DNA of 64,000 nt, from contig AP025576.1 of the NCBI GenBank assembly GCA_022845955.1, positions 6,510,001 to 6,574,000 on the forward strand, written 5' to 3'. The notes under the pieces were generated by a model that saw only the letters and a list, made by a program, of their open reading frames with translations, had not been told where the DNA came from and did not search any database. A program made the position numbers and the translations under genes. Source of the stretch: Lachnospiraceae bacterium (GTDB taxonomy: Bacteria; Bacillota; Clostridia; Lachnospirales; Lachnospiraceae). Shown here one piece after another: positions 1-8,149 of this stretch (positions are counted from its first letter, which is position 1; each line of letters starts with the position of its first letter).

Positions 1-298
1 GCGCTGCTTTGGCACGGTTTTCATCAATTTCCTCGGGCCATTCCACGACTTCTGCAAGTACGGTCACCTTTTCCTGCAGAATTTCCACGAAACCGGCATG
101 CAACGCGGCTTCCCGCCTGCCCTCCCCGGTCGTGATCGTAAGAATACCCGGCTTGATCATAACGGTCATAGGGATATGGCCCTTGTAGATACCAATTGCC
201 CCTTCCGTAGTATTGAACTCCACCATGCTTACCGGGCCGTCGTAAAAAACCCGTTCCGGCGTGATGATTTTCAATGTAAAGTTCCTGTCTTCTGCCAT
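1..298 (-). CDS. atpC: F1 ATP synthase epsilon subunit (partial, C-terminus beyond window)
   Basis: The frame read from 298 leftward starts MAEDRNFTLKIITPERVFYDG and continues with the epsilon beta-sandwich pattern: EFNTTEGAIGIYKGHIPM around residues 27-45, then the LHAGFVEI strand. Epsilon links the rotating gamma shaft to the c-ring and restrains ATP hydrolysis. About 99 residues are visible; the C-terminal helical hairpin lies outside the window. The gene starts 14 bases after the atpD stop and is the last visible gene of the minus-strand operon. Identity is clear from sequence and position. Confidence 0.95.
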   Translation of the reverse strand, partial: MAEDRNFTLKIITPERVFYDGPVSMVEFNTTEGAIGIYKGHIPMTVMIKPGILTITTGEGRREAALHAGFVEILQEKVTVLAEVVEWPEEIDENRAKAA

Positions 299-312
299 AA
301 ATGCACCTCTGT

Positions 313-1719
313 TTACGAATGCACGAGTGTGCCAGCACGCTCCCGCACATCATCAATACTTCCTGCATTGAGGAAATAGCTTTCCGGGATATCGTCGTGC
401 TCTCCGTCCAGAATTTCGCGGAAGCTGCGGATGGTTTCGGAAATAGGAACATACTTTCCTTCCATACCGGTAAACTGTCCTGCCACGAAGAACGGCTGGG
501 AAAGGAATCTCTGTACCTTTCTCGCACGGGAAACCACCAGCTTGTCCTCTTCGGAAAGCTCGTCCATACCCAGGATGGCGATGATATCCTGCAGCTCATT
601 ATAACGCTGGAGCAGTTCCTGCACTCCTCTGGCTACCCGGTAGTGCTCCTCGCCTACAATTCTAGGATCCAGGATCCTGGAAGTGGATTCCAGGGGATCC
701 ACCGCAGGGTAAATACCCAGCTCCACGATGGAACGGGAAAGTACGGTTGTGGCATCCAGATGGGCGAAGGTTGTCGCCGGCGCCGGATCCGTAAGGTCAT
801 CCGCAGGGACATACACAGCCTGTACGGATGTGATGGAACCGTTCTTTGTGGAAGTAATACGTTCCTGCAAAGCGCCCATTTCCGTCTGCAGGGTAGGCTG
901 GTATCCCACCGCTGAGGGCATACGTCCTAAAAGTGCGGATACCTCGGAGCCCGCCTGGGTGAACCGGAAAATATTGTCAATGAATAAAAGGACGTCTTTA
1001 CCGCCTTTATCACGGAAGTATTCCGCCATTGTCAGACCGGAAAGCCCCACCCTCATTCTGGCTCCCGGGGGTTCATTCATCTGCCCGAACACCATGGTGG
1101 TTTTATCAATAACTCCGGATTCCTTCATTTCATAATAGAGATCGTTTCCTTCCCTGGTACGCTCCCCAACACCGGTGAATACGGAGTATCCGCCGTGCTC
1201 GGTAGCGATATTACGGATTAATTCCTGGATCAGGACTGTTTTTCCAACCCCGGCTCCTCCGAAAAGGCCGATCTTACCGCCCTTCTGATAAGGGCATAGC
1301 AAATCCACTACCTTAATACCTGTCTCCAGCAGCTCCGTTTCCGTAGACTGCTCTTCAAATTCCGGGGCTGGCCTGTGGATAGGCTCATAACTTACGCCGG
1401 AAGGAGCAGGCAGGTTATCAATCGGTTCTCCCAAAACGTTGAACATACGTCCCAGTGTCTTTTCTCCCACCGGTACGCAGATAGGGGCGCCTGTAGCTAT
1501 TACATCCATCCCCCTCACCAGTCCGTCTGTGGAACCCATGGCAACACAGCGTACAATATCGTCACCCAGATGCTGGGCAACCTCCACTACGAGCGTGCCG
1601 CCGCTTCTGGTAGGAATTTTCAGCGCTTCATTGATATCCGGCAGGCAGTTCTGTTCAAATTTCACGTCCAGAACCGCGCCGATTACCTGCGTGATTTTTC
1701 CGTTTTTATTCTCTGCCAT
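313..1719 (-). CDS. atpD: F1 ATP synthase beta subunit
   Basis: Catalytic F1 subunit, 468 aa, normal length. The Walker A motif GGAGVGKT is at residues 154-161. The catalytic-site loop MNEPPGARMRVGLSGLTMAEY and the lever DELSEED (386-392) are present. It forms the alpha3-beta3 hexamer with AtpA on the inner membrane face. An AAAGGA ribosome-binding sequence lies about 11 bases before the ATG. It follows atpG by about 80 bases containing two hairpins, an unusually long gap for this operon. Confidence 0.99.
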   Translation of the reverse strand: MAENKNGKITQVIGAVLDVKFEQNCLPDINEALKIPTRSGGTLVVEVAQHLGDDIVRCVAMGSTDGLVRGMDVIATGAPICVPVGEKTLGRMFNVLGEPIDNLPAPSGVSYEPIHRPAPEFEEQSTETELLETGIKVVDLLCPYQKGGKIGLFGGAGVGKTVLIQELIRNIATEHGGYSVFTGVGERTREGNDLYYEMKESGVIDKTTMVFGQMNEPPGARMRVGLSGLTMAEYFRDKGGKDVLLFIDNIFRFTQAGSEVSALLGRMPSAVGYQPTLQTEMGALQERITSTKNGSITSVQAVYVPADDLTDPAPATTFAHLDATTVLSRSIVELGIYPAVDPLESTSRILDPRIVGEEHYRVARGVQELLQRYNELQDIIAILGMDELSEEDKLVVSRARKVQRFLSQPFFVAGQFTGMEGKYVPISETIRSFREILDGEHDDIPESYFLNAGSIDDVRERAGTLVHS

Positions 1720-1761
1720 TACAGTTCATTTTCCTTTCTTAATTTTTACCAGTGCCGCCGG

Positions 1762-1813
1762 CCAATCACAAGCGATTGGTTAGCTGATCGCAGGCGATCA
1801 TTAGCTGATCGCC
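1762..1813 (-). repeat. Micro-duplication and two hairpins at the atpG stop codon
   Basis: The 12-mer TTAGCTGATCGC occurs at 1780-1791 and again at 1801-1812, so the last codons and stop of atpG are copied once just downstream. GGCGATCA (1793-1800) and TGATCGCC (1806-1813) form a perfect 8-bp stem whose 5-nt loop holds the atpG stop. A second hairpin pairs CCAATC (1762-1767) with GATTGG (1774-1779). They may tune expression or stability of the message between atpG and atpD; that role is inferred. Confidence 0.7.
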
Positions 1814-2730
1814 TGGGCGCCTGCAATGATTTCCGTCAGCTCCTGGGTGATGGAGCTCTGGCGGGCTCTGTTGAAAGCGAGCGTCAGATCATCTATCATA
1901 TCCTCCGCATTGCTTGTGGCAGCATCCATTGCCTGCATCCTGGCACCATTTTCACTGGCAGAAGCCTCCAAAAGGCCGCCGTAGATCATACTGGTAATAT
2001 ATTTGGGAATCAGCAGCTCCAATGCGTCCACTTCTTCCATTTCAAAATTCATGGGCGCTTCAGGCCCTGTATATTCTTCGGTCTGTCCGGCTGCTTTTTC
2101 TGCAAAATCCCCTGCCGAACCAGAACCTCCCGACGCAGAATCCGTTCCCAGGGAAGAGGGATCCGAACTTACAGGCAGCAGCCTCGTCAAAACGGGAATG
2201 TGTACCACCGTATTCTTGAACACTGTGTAAGCCAGGTAGATTTCGCCAATCTCCCCTTTTTCAAAAGCCTCGAGTACCCGCCTTCCTATATGCATGGCAT
2301 CGTGGTAGGAGGGTTCATCCATAACCTCCGAATAATCGGCGGCAATATGGTAGCCGTTTCGTTCCAGCGTATCCTTTCCCTTTTTCCCAACCGCGTAAAC
2401 CACTACGTCCTCTTTGTCCAGTTCGCCTCTGGTGAGCAGCTTGGTGATATTGGAATTGTATCCGCCGGCCAGGCCTCTGTTGGAGGTGATGACAATCACT
2501 CCCTTTTTACTGCCGGGACCGCCGTCCAGATACGGATGGCTGATGTTATCCGACATTCCCAGAATGGACTTCACCGTCTGATACATGGTATCGAAATAGG
2601 GTTTGGATTCCTCGGCTTTTGTTTTGGCCTTCTGCAGCTTGACGGTAGAGACCAGCTTCATGGCTTTCGTTATCTGCTGGGTGCTCTGGATAGTACTCTT
2701 CCGCCTTTTAATATCTCTCATGGAAGCCAT
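1801..2730 (-). CDS. atpG: F1 ATP synthase gamma subunit
   Basis: Central rotor shaft, 309 aa. It has the family N-terminal helix (MASMRDIKRRKSTIQSTQQI, TKAMKLVST), the ITSNRGLAGGYN segment near residue 82, and the C-terminal helix ending in FNRARQSSITQELTEIIAGA. It is longer than typical gamma subunits of about 285 aa because of a Ser/Gly/Glu-rich stretch at residues 188-226. That stretch replaces a short loop before the ELLIPKY strand. It lies between atpA and atpD as usual. Confidence 0.98.
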   Translation of the reverse strand: MASMRDIKRRKSTIQSTQQITKAMKLVSTVKLQKAKTKAEESKPYFDTMYQTVKSILGMSDNISHPYLDGGPGSKKGVIVITSNRGLAGGYNSNITKLLTRGELDKEDVVVYAVGKKGKDTLERNGYHIAADYSEVMDEPSYHDAMHIGRRVLEAFEKGEIGEIYLAYTVFKNTVVHIPVLTRLLPVSSDPSSLGTDSASGGSGSAGDFAEKAAGQTEEYTGPEAPMNFEMEEVDALELLIPKYITSMIYGGLLEASASENGARMQAMDAATSNAEDMIDDLTLAFNRARQSSITQELTEIIAGAQAIS

Positions 2731-2749
2731 ACAAATTCACCTGTTCTTT

Positions 2750-4255
2750 CTACCTGAATTGTGCCTTGCACTCCTCGATGGCTTTGATAAGTGTCTTTTC
2801 CGTTTCCCCGGAGATTACCTTTTCCGTTCGTATCGCGGCGGGCACTTCGGGATATTTCACATTCAGGAATTCAAACAATTCGCTCTCAAACCGTGTGACC
2901 TCCGTCACAGGAATATCCAGCAGGTACTTGTTGGTAGCCGCAAAGATAATAATAACCTGGTACTCAACAGCCATAGGCTTGTACTGCGGCTGCTTCAGGA
3001 CTTCCTTGATTCTCTCGCCCTGTGCCAGCTTCTCCTTGGTATCTGCATCCAGTTCGGATCCAAACTGGGAGAAAGCGGCAAGCTCTCTGTACTGCGCCAG
3101 TTCCACACGGATAGGGGCGGCGATTTTCTTCATTGCCTTAATCTGCGCGGCCCCGCCCACACGGGATACACTTAAGCCCGCGTTTACTGCGGGCCGGAAG
3201 CCTGCATTGAACATTTCCGTTTCCAGATAGATCTGGCCGTCGGTAATGGAAATCACGTTGGTGGGAATATAGGCGGAAACGTCACCCGCCTGGGTTTCAA
3301 TAATAGGAAGGGCCGTGAGGGAACCTCCGCCGTATTCCTCATTCATTCTCGCCGCACGCTCCAGAAGCCTGGAATGCAGGTAGAATACATCTCCGGGATA
3401 TGCCTCACGTCCCGGCGGTCTCTTCAGCAGAAGGGACAGGGTACGGTAAGCCGCCGCATGCTTGGTGAGATCATCATAAACCACAAGCACGTCACCGCCG
3501 TTTTCCATCCACTCCTCACCGATCGCGCAGCCGGAGTAAGGCGCTATATACTGTAACGGTGCCAGCTCGCTGGCAGTGGATGCCACCACCGTCGTATAAG
3601 ACATAGCGCCGAATTCTTCCAGGGTCTTAACAATGGATGCAACCGTTGAAGCCTTCTGGCCGATTGCCACATAAATACACTTAACGTTCTGCCCCTTCTG
3701 ATTAATAATGGTGTCAATGGCAATGGCAGTTTTTCCTGTCTGCCTGTCGCCGATAATCAGCTCACGCTGCCCTCTTCCGATAGGAACCATGGAATCGATA
3801 GCCTTGATACCTGTCTGCAGCGGTGTATCTACTGATTTTCTGGTAATAACGCCGGACGCAACTCTTTCAATTTTACGGAATTTGTCCGTCTGTATAGGCC
3901 CTTTGCCGTCAATCGGCTGTCCAAGGGCATTGACTACACGGCCTGTCATCGCATCGCCTACGGGAACCTCAACCACCCTGCCGGTGGTTTTTACCATATC
4001 GCCTTCCCGGATATTCCTCTGGCTGCCAAGGAGTACGGCACCCACGTTATCCTCTTCCAGGTTCAGTACCATTCCGTATACTTCACCGGGAAATTCCAAA
4101 AGCTCACCCTGCATTGCGTTTTCAAGTCCGTGGATACGTGCGATACCGTCCGCAACCTGGATGACCGTACCAACCTCTGCCACTTCCAGCTTGGAGGAGT
4201 ATCGCTCAATCTGTTCTTTGATAACCGAGCTTATCTCTTCTGGTCTTAAATTCAT
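2750..4255 (-). CDS. atpA: F1 ATP synthase alpha subunit
   Basis: Non-catalytic nucleotide-binding F1 subunit, 501 aa, standard length. It begins MNLRPEEISSVIKEQIERY, has the P-loop GDRQTGKT near residue 170 and the signature PGREAYPGDVFYLHSRLLERAA. The C-terminal bundle with EFLNVKYPEV is complete. The gene lies 19 bases upstream of atpG, with a GGAAGG-type ribosome-binding site. No missing residues were noticed. Confidence 0.99.
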   Translation of the reverse strand: MNLRPEEISSVIKEQIERYSSKLEVAEVGTVIQVADGIARIHGLENAMQGELLEFPGEVYGMVLNLEEDNVGAVLLGSQRNIREGDMVKTTGRVVEVPVGDAMTGRVVNALGQPIDGKGPIQTDKFRKIERVASGVITRKSVDTPLQTGIKAIDSMVPIGRGQRELIIGDRQTGKTAIAIDTIINQKGQNVKCIYVAIGQKASTVASIVKTLEEFGAMSYTTVVASTASELAPLQYIAPYSGCAIGEEWMENGGDVLVVYDDLTKHAAAYRTLSLLLKRPPGREAYPGDVFYLHSRLLERAARMNEEYGGGSLTALPIIETQAGDVSAYIPTNVISITDGQIYLETEMFNAGFRPAVNAGLSVSRVGGAAQIKAMKKIAAPIRVELAQYRELAAFSQFGSELDADTKEKLAQGERIKEVLKQPQYKPMAVEYQVIIIFAATNKYLLDIPVTEVTRFESELFEFLNVKYPEVPAAIRTEKVISGETEKTLIKAIEECKAQFR

Positions 4256-4336
4256 GGACTTTTAACCTTCCTCTACTTCCGCCCCCGGGGCGGTTTTCCA
4301 TTTTTCCCGTTTACACAGGTTGTTTTATAAAAACTG

Positions 4337-4367
4337 GTAACTGTTCCGTATCTGCCGGACAGTTATG
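4337..4367. repeat. Intergenic hairpin containing GTAACTGTTC
   Basis: The 107-base gap between atpH and atpA contains GTAACTGTTCCG (4337-4348), which pairs imperfectly with CGGACAGTTAT just downstream; one bulge interrupts an approximately 10-bp stem. The motif is one of several near-identical 12-mers scattered through the window (see findings). The hairpin touches the atpH stop codon. Confidence 0.55.
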
Positions 4368-4911
4368 AAAGCTGTACCTTCATCAGCTGCCTCTGCAGCC
4401 CTTCCAGCTTTGTACGGATACTGGAATCAACCACCCTGTCGCCAATCCGGATCACCAGACCTCCAATCAGAGCCTTATCCAGACGGAAATGCAGCTCCAT
4501 TTTGCTGTACTGTGTGGTTTCTATCAGACGTTTTTCAATTCTGGCCTTCTGTTCGTCGGTCAGCGCCACTGCGCTGGAGACATATGCCACCCCGATCTTG
4601 TGGAAAGCCTTATATCTGTCCGTATAGTAAGTAAAAATATCATCAATCGCGCCATAACGGCCCTTGTGAATCAGCACCTCCAGAAAACCGTACATGGTAT
4701 CGGAAAGCTTTCCTTCAAAAACTTTCTGAAGGATTGCAAGCTTTTCATCCCTTCCGATATCCGGATGATTCATCAGTCTGGAAAAACCGGGGTTGCCTTC
4801 CAATATCTTATTAAGAGAAACAATCTCCTCCATGAGGCTGTCCACGGCTCCTTTTTCCATCCCCAGGCTAAACAGCGCTTCTCCGTAAGTTTCCGAAACT
4901 AGCTTAGCCAT
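4363..4911 (-). CDS. atpH: F1 ATP synthase delta subunit (OSCP)
   Basis: Peripheral-stalk protein linking F1 to the b subunits, 182 aa, normal length. The N-terminal helical domain starts MAKLVSETYGEALF. The C-terminal domain holds the family signature LIGGLVIRIGDRVVDSSIRTKLEGL near residues 148-172. The start overlaps the end of atpF by 13 bases, consistent with translational coupling. Confidence 0.97.
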   Translation of the reverse strand: MAKLVSETYGEALFSLGMEKGAVDSLMEEIVSLNKILEGNPGFSRLMNHPDIGRDEKLAILQKVFEGKLSDTMYGFLEVLIHKGRYGAIDDIFTYYTDRYKAFHKIGVAYVSSAVALTDEQKARIEKRLIETTQYSKMELHFRLDKALIGGLVIRIGDRVVDSSIRTKLEGLQRQLMKVQLS

Positions 4912-5462
4912 GTGCTATCACCTATTTCCTTAAGAGTCTCATCGATCAGGCTGTCCTGAGACGCAGCGTCAATGGTGCTTCCGATAACCTTGCCCGCCAG
5001 CACGCCTGCCAGGGAAACCATTTCCTTCTTCACCTCATCGGCCACCTTCTTCTTCTCCAGTTCCGCTTCAATTTTGGCTCTGGCCACGATTCTTGCGGCT
5101 TCGTCCCTGGCCTCCCCGACAATACGGGTTTCATTGGCCATGGCTTTCTTTCTGGTAGCGCTGAGGATCTCATCAGCTTCTTTATTGATATTTGCCAGCT
5201 TGTCCTCATATTTCTTCTTAAGAGCGGCAGCTTCTTCCTGGCTGACTCTCGCCTCTTCCAGTTCGTTCCGGATTTTGTCCTGTCTCTTTTTCAGAAATTC
5301 CCTCGCCGGGTTGAAAAGAAAATAGGACATCGCCAGGAAAAGCACAAATACGGCTATTACCGACAGTACGGCATCCGCCAGCAGCTGAAAATCCAGATCA
5401 AAAAGACGGGGCGTCATTTCGTCAGCAGTCATCAGGACTGCCATCGCTAATTTTGTCGTCAA
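4899..5462 (-). CDS. atpF: F0 ATP synthase b subunit
   Basis: Membrane-anchored peripheral-stalk subunit, 187 aa. A transmembrane helix (AVLSVIAVFVLFLAMSYFLF, about residues 31-51) is followed by FNPAREFLKKRQDKI and a long charged coiled coil. The chosen start is a TTG, placed 8 bases after AAAGGAGG. The next ATG, seven codons in, has no better site, so TTG is preferred but not certain. It overlaps atpH. Confidence 0.95.
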   Translation of the reverse strand: MTTKLAMAVLMTADEMTPRLFDLDFQLLADAVLSVIAVFVLFLAMSYFLFNPAREFLKKRQDKIRNELEEARVSQEEAAALKKKYEDKLANINKEADEILSATRKKAMANETRIVGEARDEAARIVARAKIEAELEKKKVADEVKKEMVSLAGVLAGKVIGSTIDAASQDSLIDETLKEIGDSTWLS

Positions 5463-5506
5463 GATGCAAGCCTCCTTTCATTCATTTTTTGGATTGAGGC
5501 CGCACC

Positions 5507-5758
5507 TTAAATCAGCGGTTTAACGAACATGAGCAGCATGGCAACAAGAAGTCCGTAAAGACCTGTTGTTTCGGCAACTGCCTGTCCAAGAAGCATTGTG
5601 GATGTAATATCGGATTTTGCGCCGGGGTTACGTCCTACGGCTGCGGCAGCATGTCCTGCTGCAATACCCTGTCCTACACCAGGTCCGATACCTGCGATAA
5701 CCGCAAGACCTGCACCGATTGCTGAACATCCCAGAATAAAGCTTTCATTGAACTCCAT
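5507..5758 (-). CDS. atpE: F0 ATP synthase c subunit, Na+-type ligand pattern
   Basis: Proteolipid of the rotor ring, 83 aa, two hydrophobic helices around the loop GRNPGAKSD (residues 42-50). An upstream in-frame ATG would give 108 aa, but GGAGG lies 6 bases before the ATG at 5758, which restores the normal family length. The ion site reads Q30 in GPGVGQG and V61-A-E63-T64-T65-x2-Y68 in QAVAETTGLY. In characterised Na+-binding rings the matching residues are Gln, Val, Glu, Ser, Thr and Tyr; here Thr replaces Ser. Na+ coupling is therefore likely but inferred. Confidence 0.96.
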   Translation of the reverse strand: MEFNESFILGCSAIGAGLAVIAGIGPGVGQGIAAGHAAAAVGRNPGAKSDITSTMLLGQAVAETTGLYGLLVAMLLMFVKPLI

Positions 5759-5851
5759 AATTTCCTCCATTCTTCCGCATAAAAGCGGTTTAAAAATTAT
5801 TTTCTTATTTATGAACAATTGCGCTGGTTCCATCCGCGCTGTTGTTTCCGC

Positions 5852-6571
5852 TTACTTATCCCCGATTGCATCTGAAATATAAGTCATGGTCAGCATACAG
5901 AATACGTATGTCTGGATCGCACCGGAGAACAGGTCAAAATATACATGCAGAGCCGCCGGCCATATTACCGCAAACCATTTCAGCAGTCCGTATACCAGCG
6001 CCATCATGACGGTACCGGAAAGCACATTGGCAAACAGACGCAGGGACAGGGATATGGGAACAGCCACATCACCGATGATATTGATGGGCGCCCAGATAGG
6101 CCAAGGCTCGCACAAGCCCTTCAGGACACCTGACAGCTTCTGGTGTTTCAGCTTATTAAAGTGGATCAGCGTAAATGTCAGAAGCCCCAGGGGAAGCGTT
6201 ACGCCATAGTCCGCGGTGGGCGGGCGCAGGCCGAACAGCCCCGAGATATTGCTTATCAGAATAAAAATAAAAATAGTGCCGATATAGTTGGCAAATTTCA
6301 CCGCATTCCTGCCCATTACGTTTTGAATCATGCCGTCCAGCTTTTCCACCACCATCTCCACTATATTCTGAAAGGCACCGGGCACTTCTGAAGCATGCTT
6401 CATCGCCCGGTTTGCAGCAATGGCAAACCCGATAAGCACAAGCATGACAATCAGCAGGCATACATGGGTGGTCGTTATCCACACCTGATGTCCGAAAAAG
6501 CTGTAGGAGAAGATTCCGTGTATCATAAAATCCACTTCCGACTCCGCGGACAACAAAATACCATTCATCAT
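5852..6571 (-). CDS. atpB: F0 ATP synthase a subunit
   Basis: Stator channel subunit, 239 aa, with five or more hydrophobic segments. The conserved arginine lies in SLSLRLFANVLSG, next to the ion path. FANYIGTIFIFILISNISGLFGL and the C-terminal AIQTYVFCMLTMTYISDAI helix are typical of the family. Its start overlaps the end of the upstream atpI-like gene by 4 bases, and atpE follows after about 93 bases. Confidence 0.98.
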   Translation of the reverse strand: MMNGILLSAESEVDFMIHGIFSYSFFGHQVWITTTHVCLLIVMLVLIGFAIAANRAMKHASEVPGAFQNIVEMVVEKLDGMIQNVMGRNAVKFANYIGTIFIFILISNISGLFGLRPPTADYGVTLPLGLLTFTLIHFNKLKHQKLSGVLKGLCEPWPIWAPINIIGDVAVPISLSLRLFANVLSGTVMMALVYGLLKWFAVIWPAALHVYFDLFSGAIQTYVFCMLTMTYISDAIGDK

Positions 6572-7047
6572 AGGTTCACCTCCTTCTTTTCTTCATTTTC
6601 GGCGCCGGCTGTCTGGCCGGCCTGCCTATTCCATTCCGGGGAGTCTTCCCTATCCTCCTCAGGATGCAGGCGTTTATGCACAAAGGGCTGCAGATATGCC
6701 CCCGCCTTCAATCCCATAATTCCCAGGAAAGCCGCCAGAGGATTGGCCGCCCCCGTAAGCATTACCGCCGCAAATACGGCAACTATCACGGCATATCTGA
6801 CAAAAGCGTGCTTTCGTATATAGCCCTGGGCGGCGCCTCCTCTGTCCAGCCCCTTATCCAGGGACCACCACATATGGAAAGCCGAAGCGCCTGCAAGCAG
6901 GATTCCCAGCCATAGTCCCAGGCTGTAGCCTGCCTTGTCCTTTACAAACCACACGGGGACCAGCTGACAGACGATTCCCCACAGCAGTATGCCCGTCCAT
7001 AATTCCAGGACCGTTTCATTTACTTTTTCCAGAAGATTTTTCATCAT
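6568..7047 (-). CDS. ATP synthase subunit I-like membrane protein
   Basis: A 159-aa protein with about four hydrophobic segments (near residues 16-34, 42-58, 84-102 and 103-118) and a charged tail rich in Glu and Lys. It has no strong motif. Its place between atpZ-like and atpB genes, overlapping both, matches the poorly conserved AtpI assembly/ion-channel proteins at the head of clostridial atp operons, which may help c-ring assembly. The call rests on topology and position. Confidence 0.75.
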   Translation of the reverse strand: MMKNLLEKVNETVLELWTGILLWGIVCQLVPVWFVKDKAGYSLGLWLGILLAGASAFHMWWSLDKGLDRGGAAQGYIRKHAFVRYAVIVAVFAAVMLTGAANPLAAFLGIMGLKAGAYLQPFVHKRLHPEEDREDSPEWNRQAGQTAGAENEEKKEVNL

Positions 7048-7267
7048 GGCTGCCTTTACTCTTGTCCCTGGTTAATTTTTGTGCCAATACATATATGTTC
7101 CTGAACCCGGCAAGGGCACCGACAAAGAACAGTATGACCATAAAAAAAGATGTGCCAAGCTTTTTATCCAAAAACATGCCCGCAAAAGAGCACAAAAAAA
7201 TGGGGACCAGCATATAAATTCCAAACTGGGTTATCAGGGATAAATACCTGAAAACATGATTATCCAC
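7016..7267 (-). CDS. atpZ: AtpZ/AtpI-type small F0 accessory protein
   Basis: First gene of the atp operon: an 83-aa protein with two membrane helices (YLSLITQFGIYMLVPIFLCS and FFMVILFFVGALAGFRNIYVL) and a Lys/Ser-rich tail, the layout of AtpZ-like proteins. The GTG at 7267 is chosen because AAAGGA lies about 8 bases upstream. A longer frame from 7318 would begin almost at the predicted transcription start and has no binding site. The 3' end overlaps the next gene by 32 bases. Confidence 0.8.
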   Translation of the reverse strand: MDNHVFRYLSLITQFGIYMLVPIFLCSFAGMFLDKKLGTSFFMVILFFVGALAGFRNIYVLAQKLTRDKSKGSHDEKSSGKSK

Positions 7268-7327
7268 TTCCGTATTCCTTTCACCGTTTATGGTACACTT
7301 TGTCCAGGGTAAAAACACTCATTTATG

Positions 7328-7356
7328 ATTATACCCATTTTCCCGGATTCTGTCTA
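7328..7356 (-). promoter_or_regulatory. Predicted sigma-A promoter of the atp operon
   Basis: On the minus strand, TAGACA (7351-7356) is followed after 17 bases by a perfect TATAAT (7328-7333). Transcription would start near 7321, about 55 bases before the atpZ GTG. It lies back to back with the promoter of the DUF402 gene. Confidence 0.8.
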
Positions 7357-7377
7357 CCAAAACAGTGGTTTTTTTCA

Positions 7378-7406
7378 TTGACATTTTGTCCCGTTACGTG
7401 TAGTAT
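7378..7406 (+). promoter_or_regulatory. Predicted sigma-A promoter of the DUF402 gene
   Basis: TTGACA (7378-7383), 17-base spacer, TAGTAT (7401-7406). The leader up to the ATG at 7494 contains a small hairpin, GACGCA pairing with TGCGTC near 7453-7470. Confidence 0.8.
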
Positions 7407-7493
7407 TTTGGACAAATACATACTTCATTTTATAACCTTTGGCAAACCCCGGCAGACGCAGTCTGATGCGTCCCAAAGGAGGAGGAGGCGCTT

Positions 7494-7997
7494 ATGAAAG
7501 ATCCCATCCTGTACCGCAGACGTCTGATTCCCGAAGAATGCGTTCTTCTGAAAGATGACAGGATCCTTCTGCATGAGGGAAACATTCTGGTTACCAGCTG
7601 GCAGACGCTGAAGCCAAGAAAGGATCTCCACCACGGCTTTTCCTGCTATTTCTTTGACGAAGGCTATAAAATCAGCAAATTCTACGCGGCGGATAATACG
7701 CTGCTCTATTATTACTGCGATATCATCACCCACAGCTACGACGAAAAATCGAATACCCTGGTCGTTACCGACCTTTTGGCAGATGTGCTTATTTATCCCG
7801 ACGGCTTTGTGAAGGTGGTGGATCTGGGGGAAATTTCCCAGGCGCTAACGGAAGGGCTCCTCACGATTCCCCTGCTTCAGGCCGCCCTGTTGTCTCTGGA
7901 TGCTTTGCTGAACCGGATATATGCGGGTAAGCTCGGGGAGCTTACCGCCCCGATTAACCGGTTTGATCCTTCGGAAAGCCTGCTGCACCAGTGCTGA
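7494..7997 (+). CDS. DUF402 domain protein, putative nucleotide phosphatase
   Basis: A 167-aa protein with the DUF402 core: YYYCDIITHSYDEKSNTL followed by LADVLIYPDGFVKVVD (about residues 71-111). DUF402 proteins include nucleoside di/triphosphatases and the FAU-1 RNA-binding family; the acidic pattern fits a metal-dependent phosphatase, but the substrate is unknown. AGGAGGAGG precedes the ATG. It is monocistronic, divergent from atp, and closed by a terminator. Confidence 0.85.
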   Translation: MKDPILYRRRLIPEECVLLKDDRILLHEGNILVTSWQTLKPRKDLHHGFSCYFFDEGYKISKFYAADNTLLYYYCDIITHSYDEKSNTLVVTDLLADVLIYPDGFVKVVDLGEISQALTEGLLTIPLLQAALLSLDALLNRIYAGKLGELTAPINRFDPSESLLHQC

Positions 7998-8024
7998 TAG
8001 TATACAATGACCAACGGTAATAGG

Positions 8025-8067
8025 AAAGGCCATAGAGGAAGCCGCCGCTTCCTGATATGGCCTTTTT
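8025..8067 (+). terminator. Rho-independent terminator after the DUF402 gene
   Basis: AAAGGCCATA pairs with TATGGCCTTT, with an inner stem GGAAGC/GCTTCC, followed by a short T run. It lies between convergent genes and mainly serves the plus strand. Confidence 0.85.
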
Positions 8068-8149
8068 CGATACATGGCTTGTTCCGTTCCTGCGTATATC
8101 GTATTTCATCTATCCCGTTATCTATCACCGATTGTTAGTATCCCGCCTA

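Noticed and set aside
24..599. 191-codon minus-strand frame spanning the atpC-atpD junction
   Set aside because: It is out of frame with both genes, which are certain from their motifs.
1375..2757. Long plus-strand open frame of 460 codons opposite atpD/atpG
   Set aside because: It is antisense to two certain atp genes, rich in Arg, His, Ser and Cys with no domain pattern, and has no ribosome-binding site.
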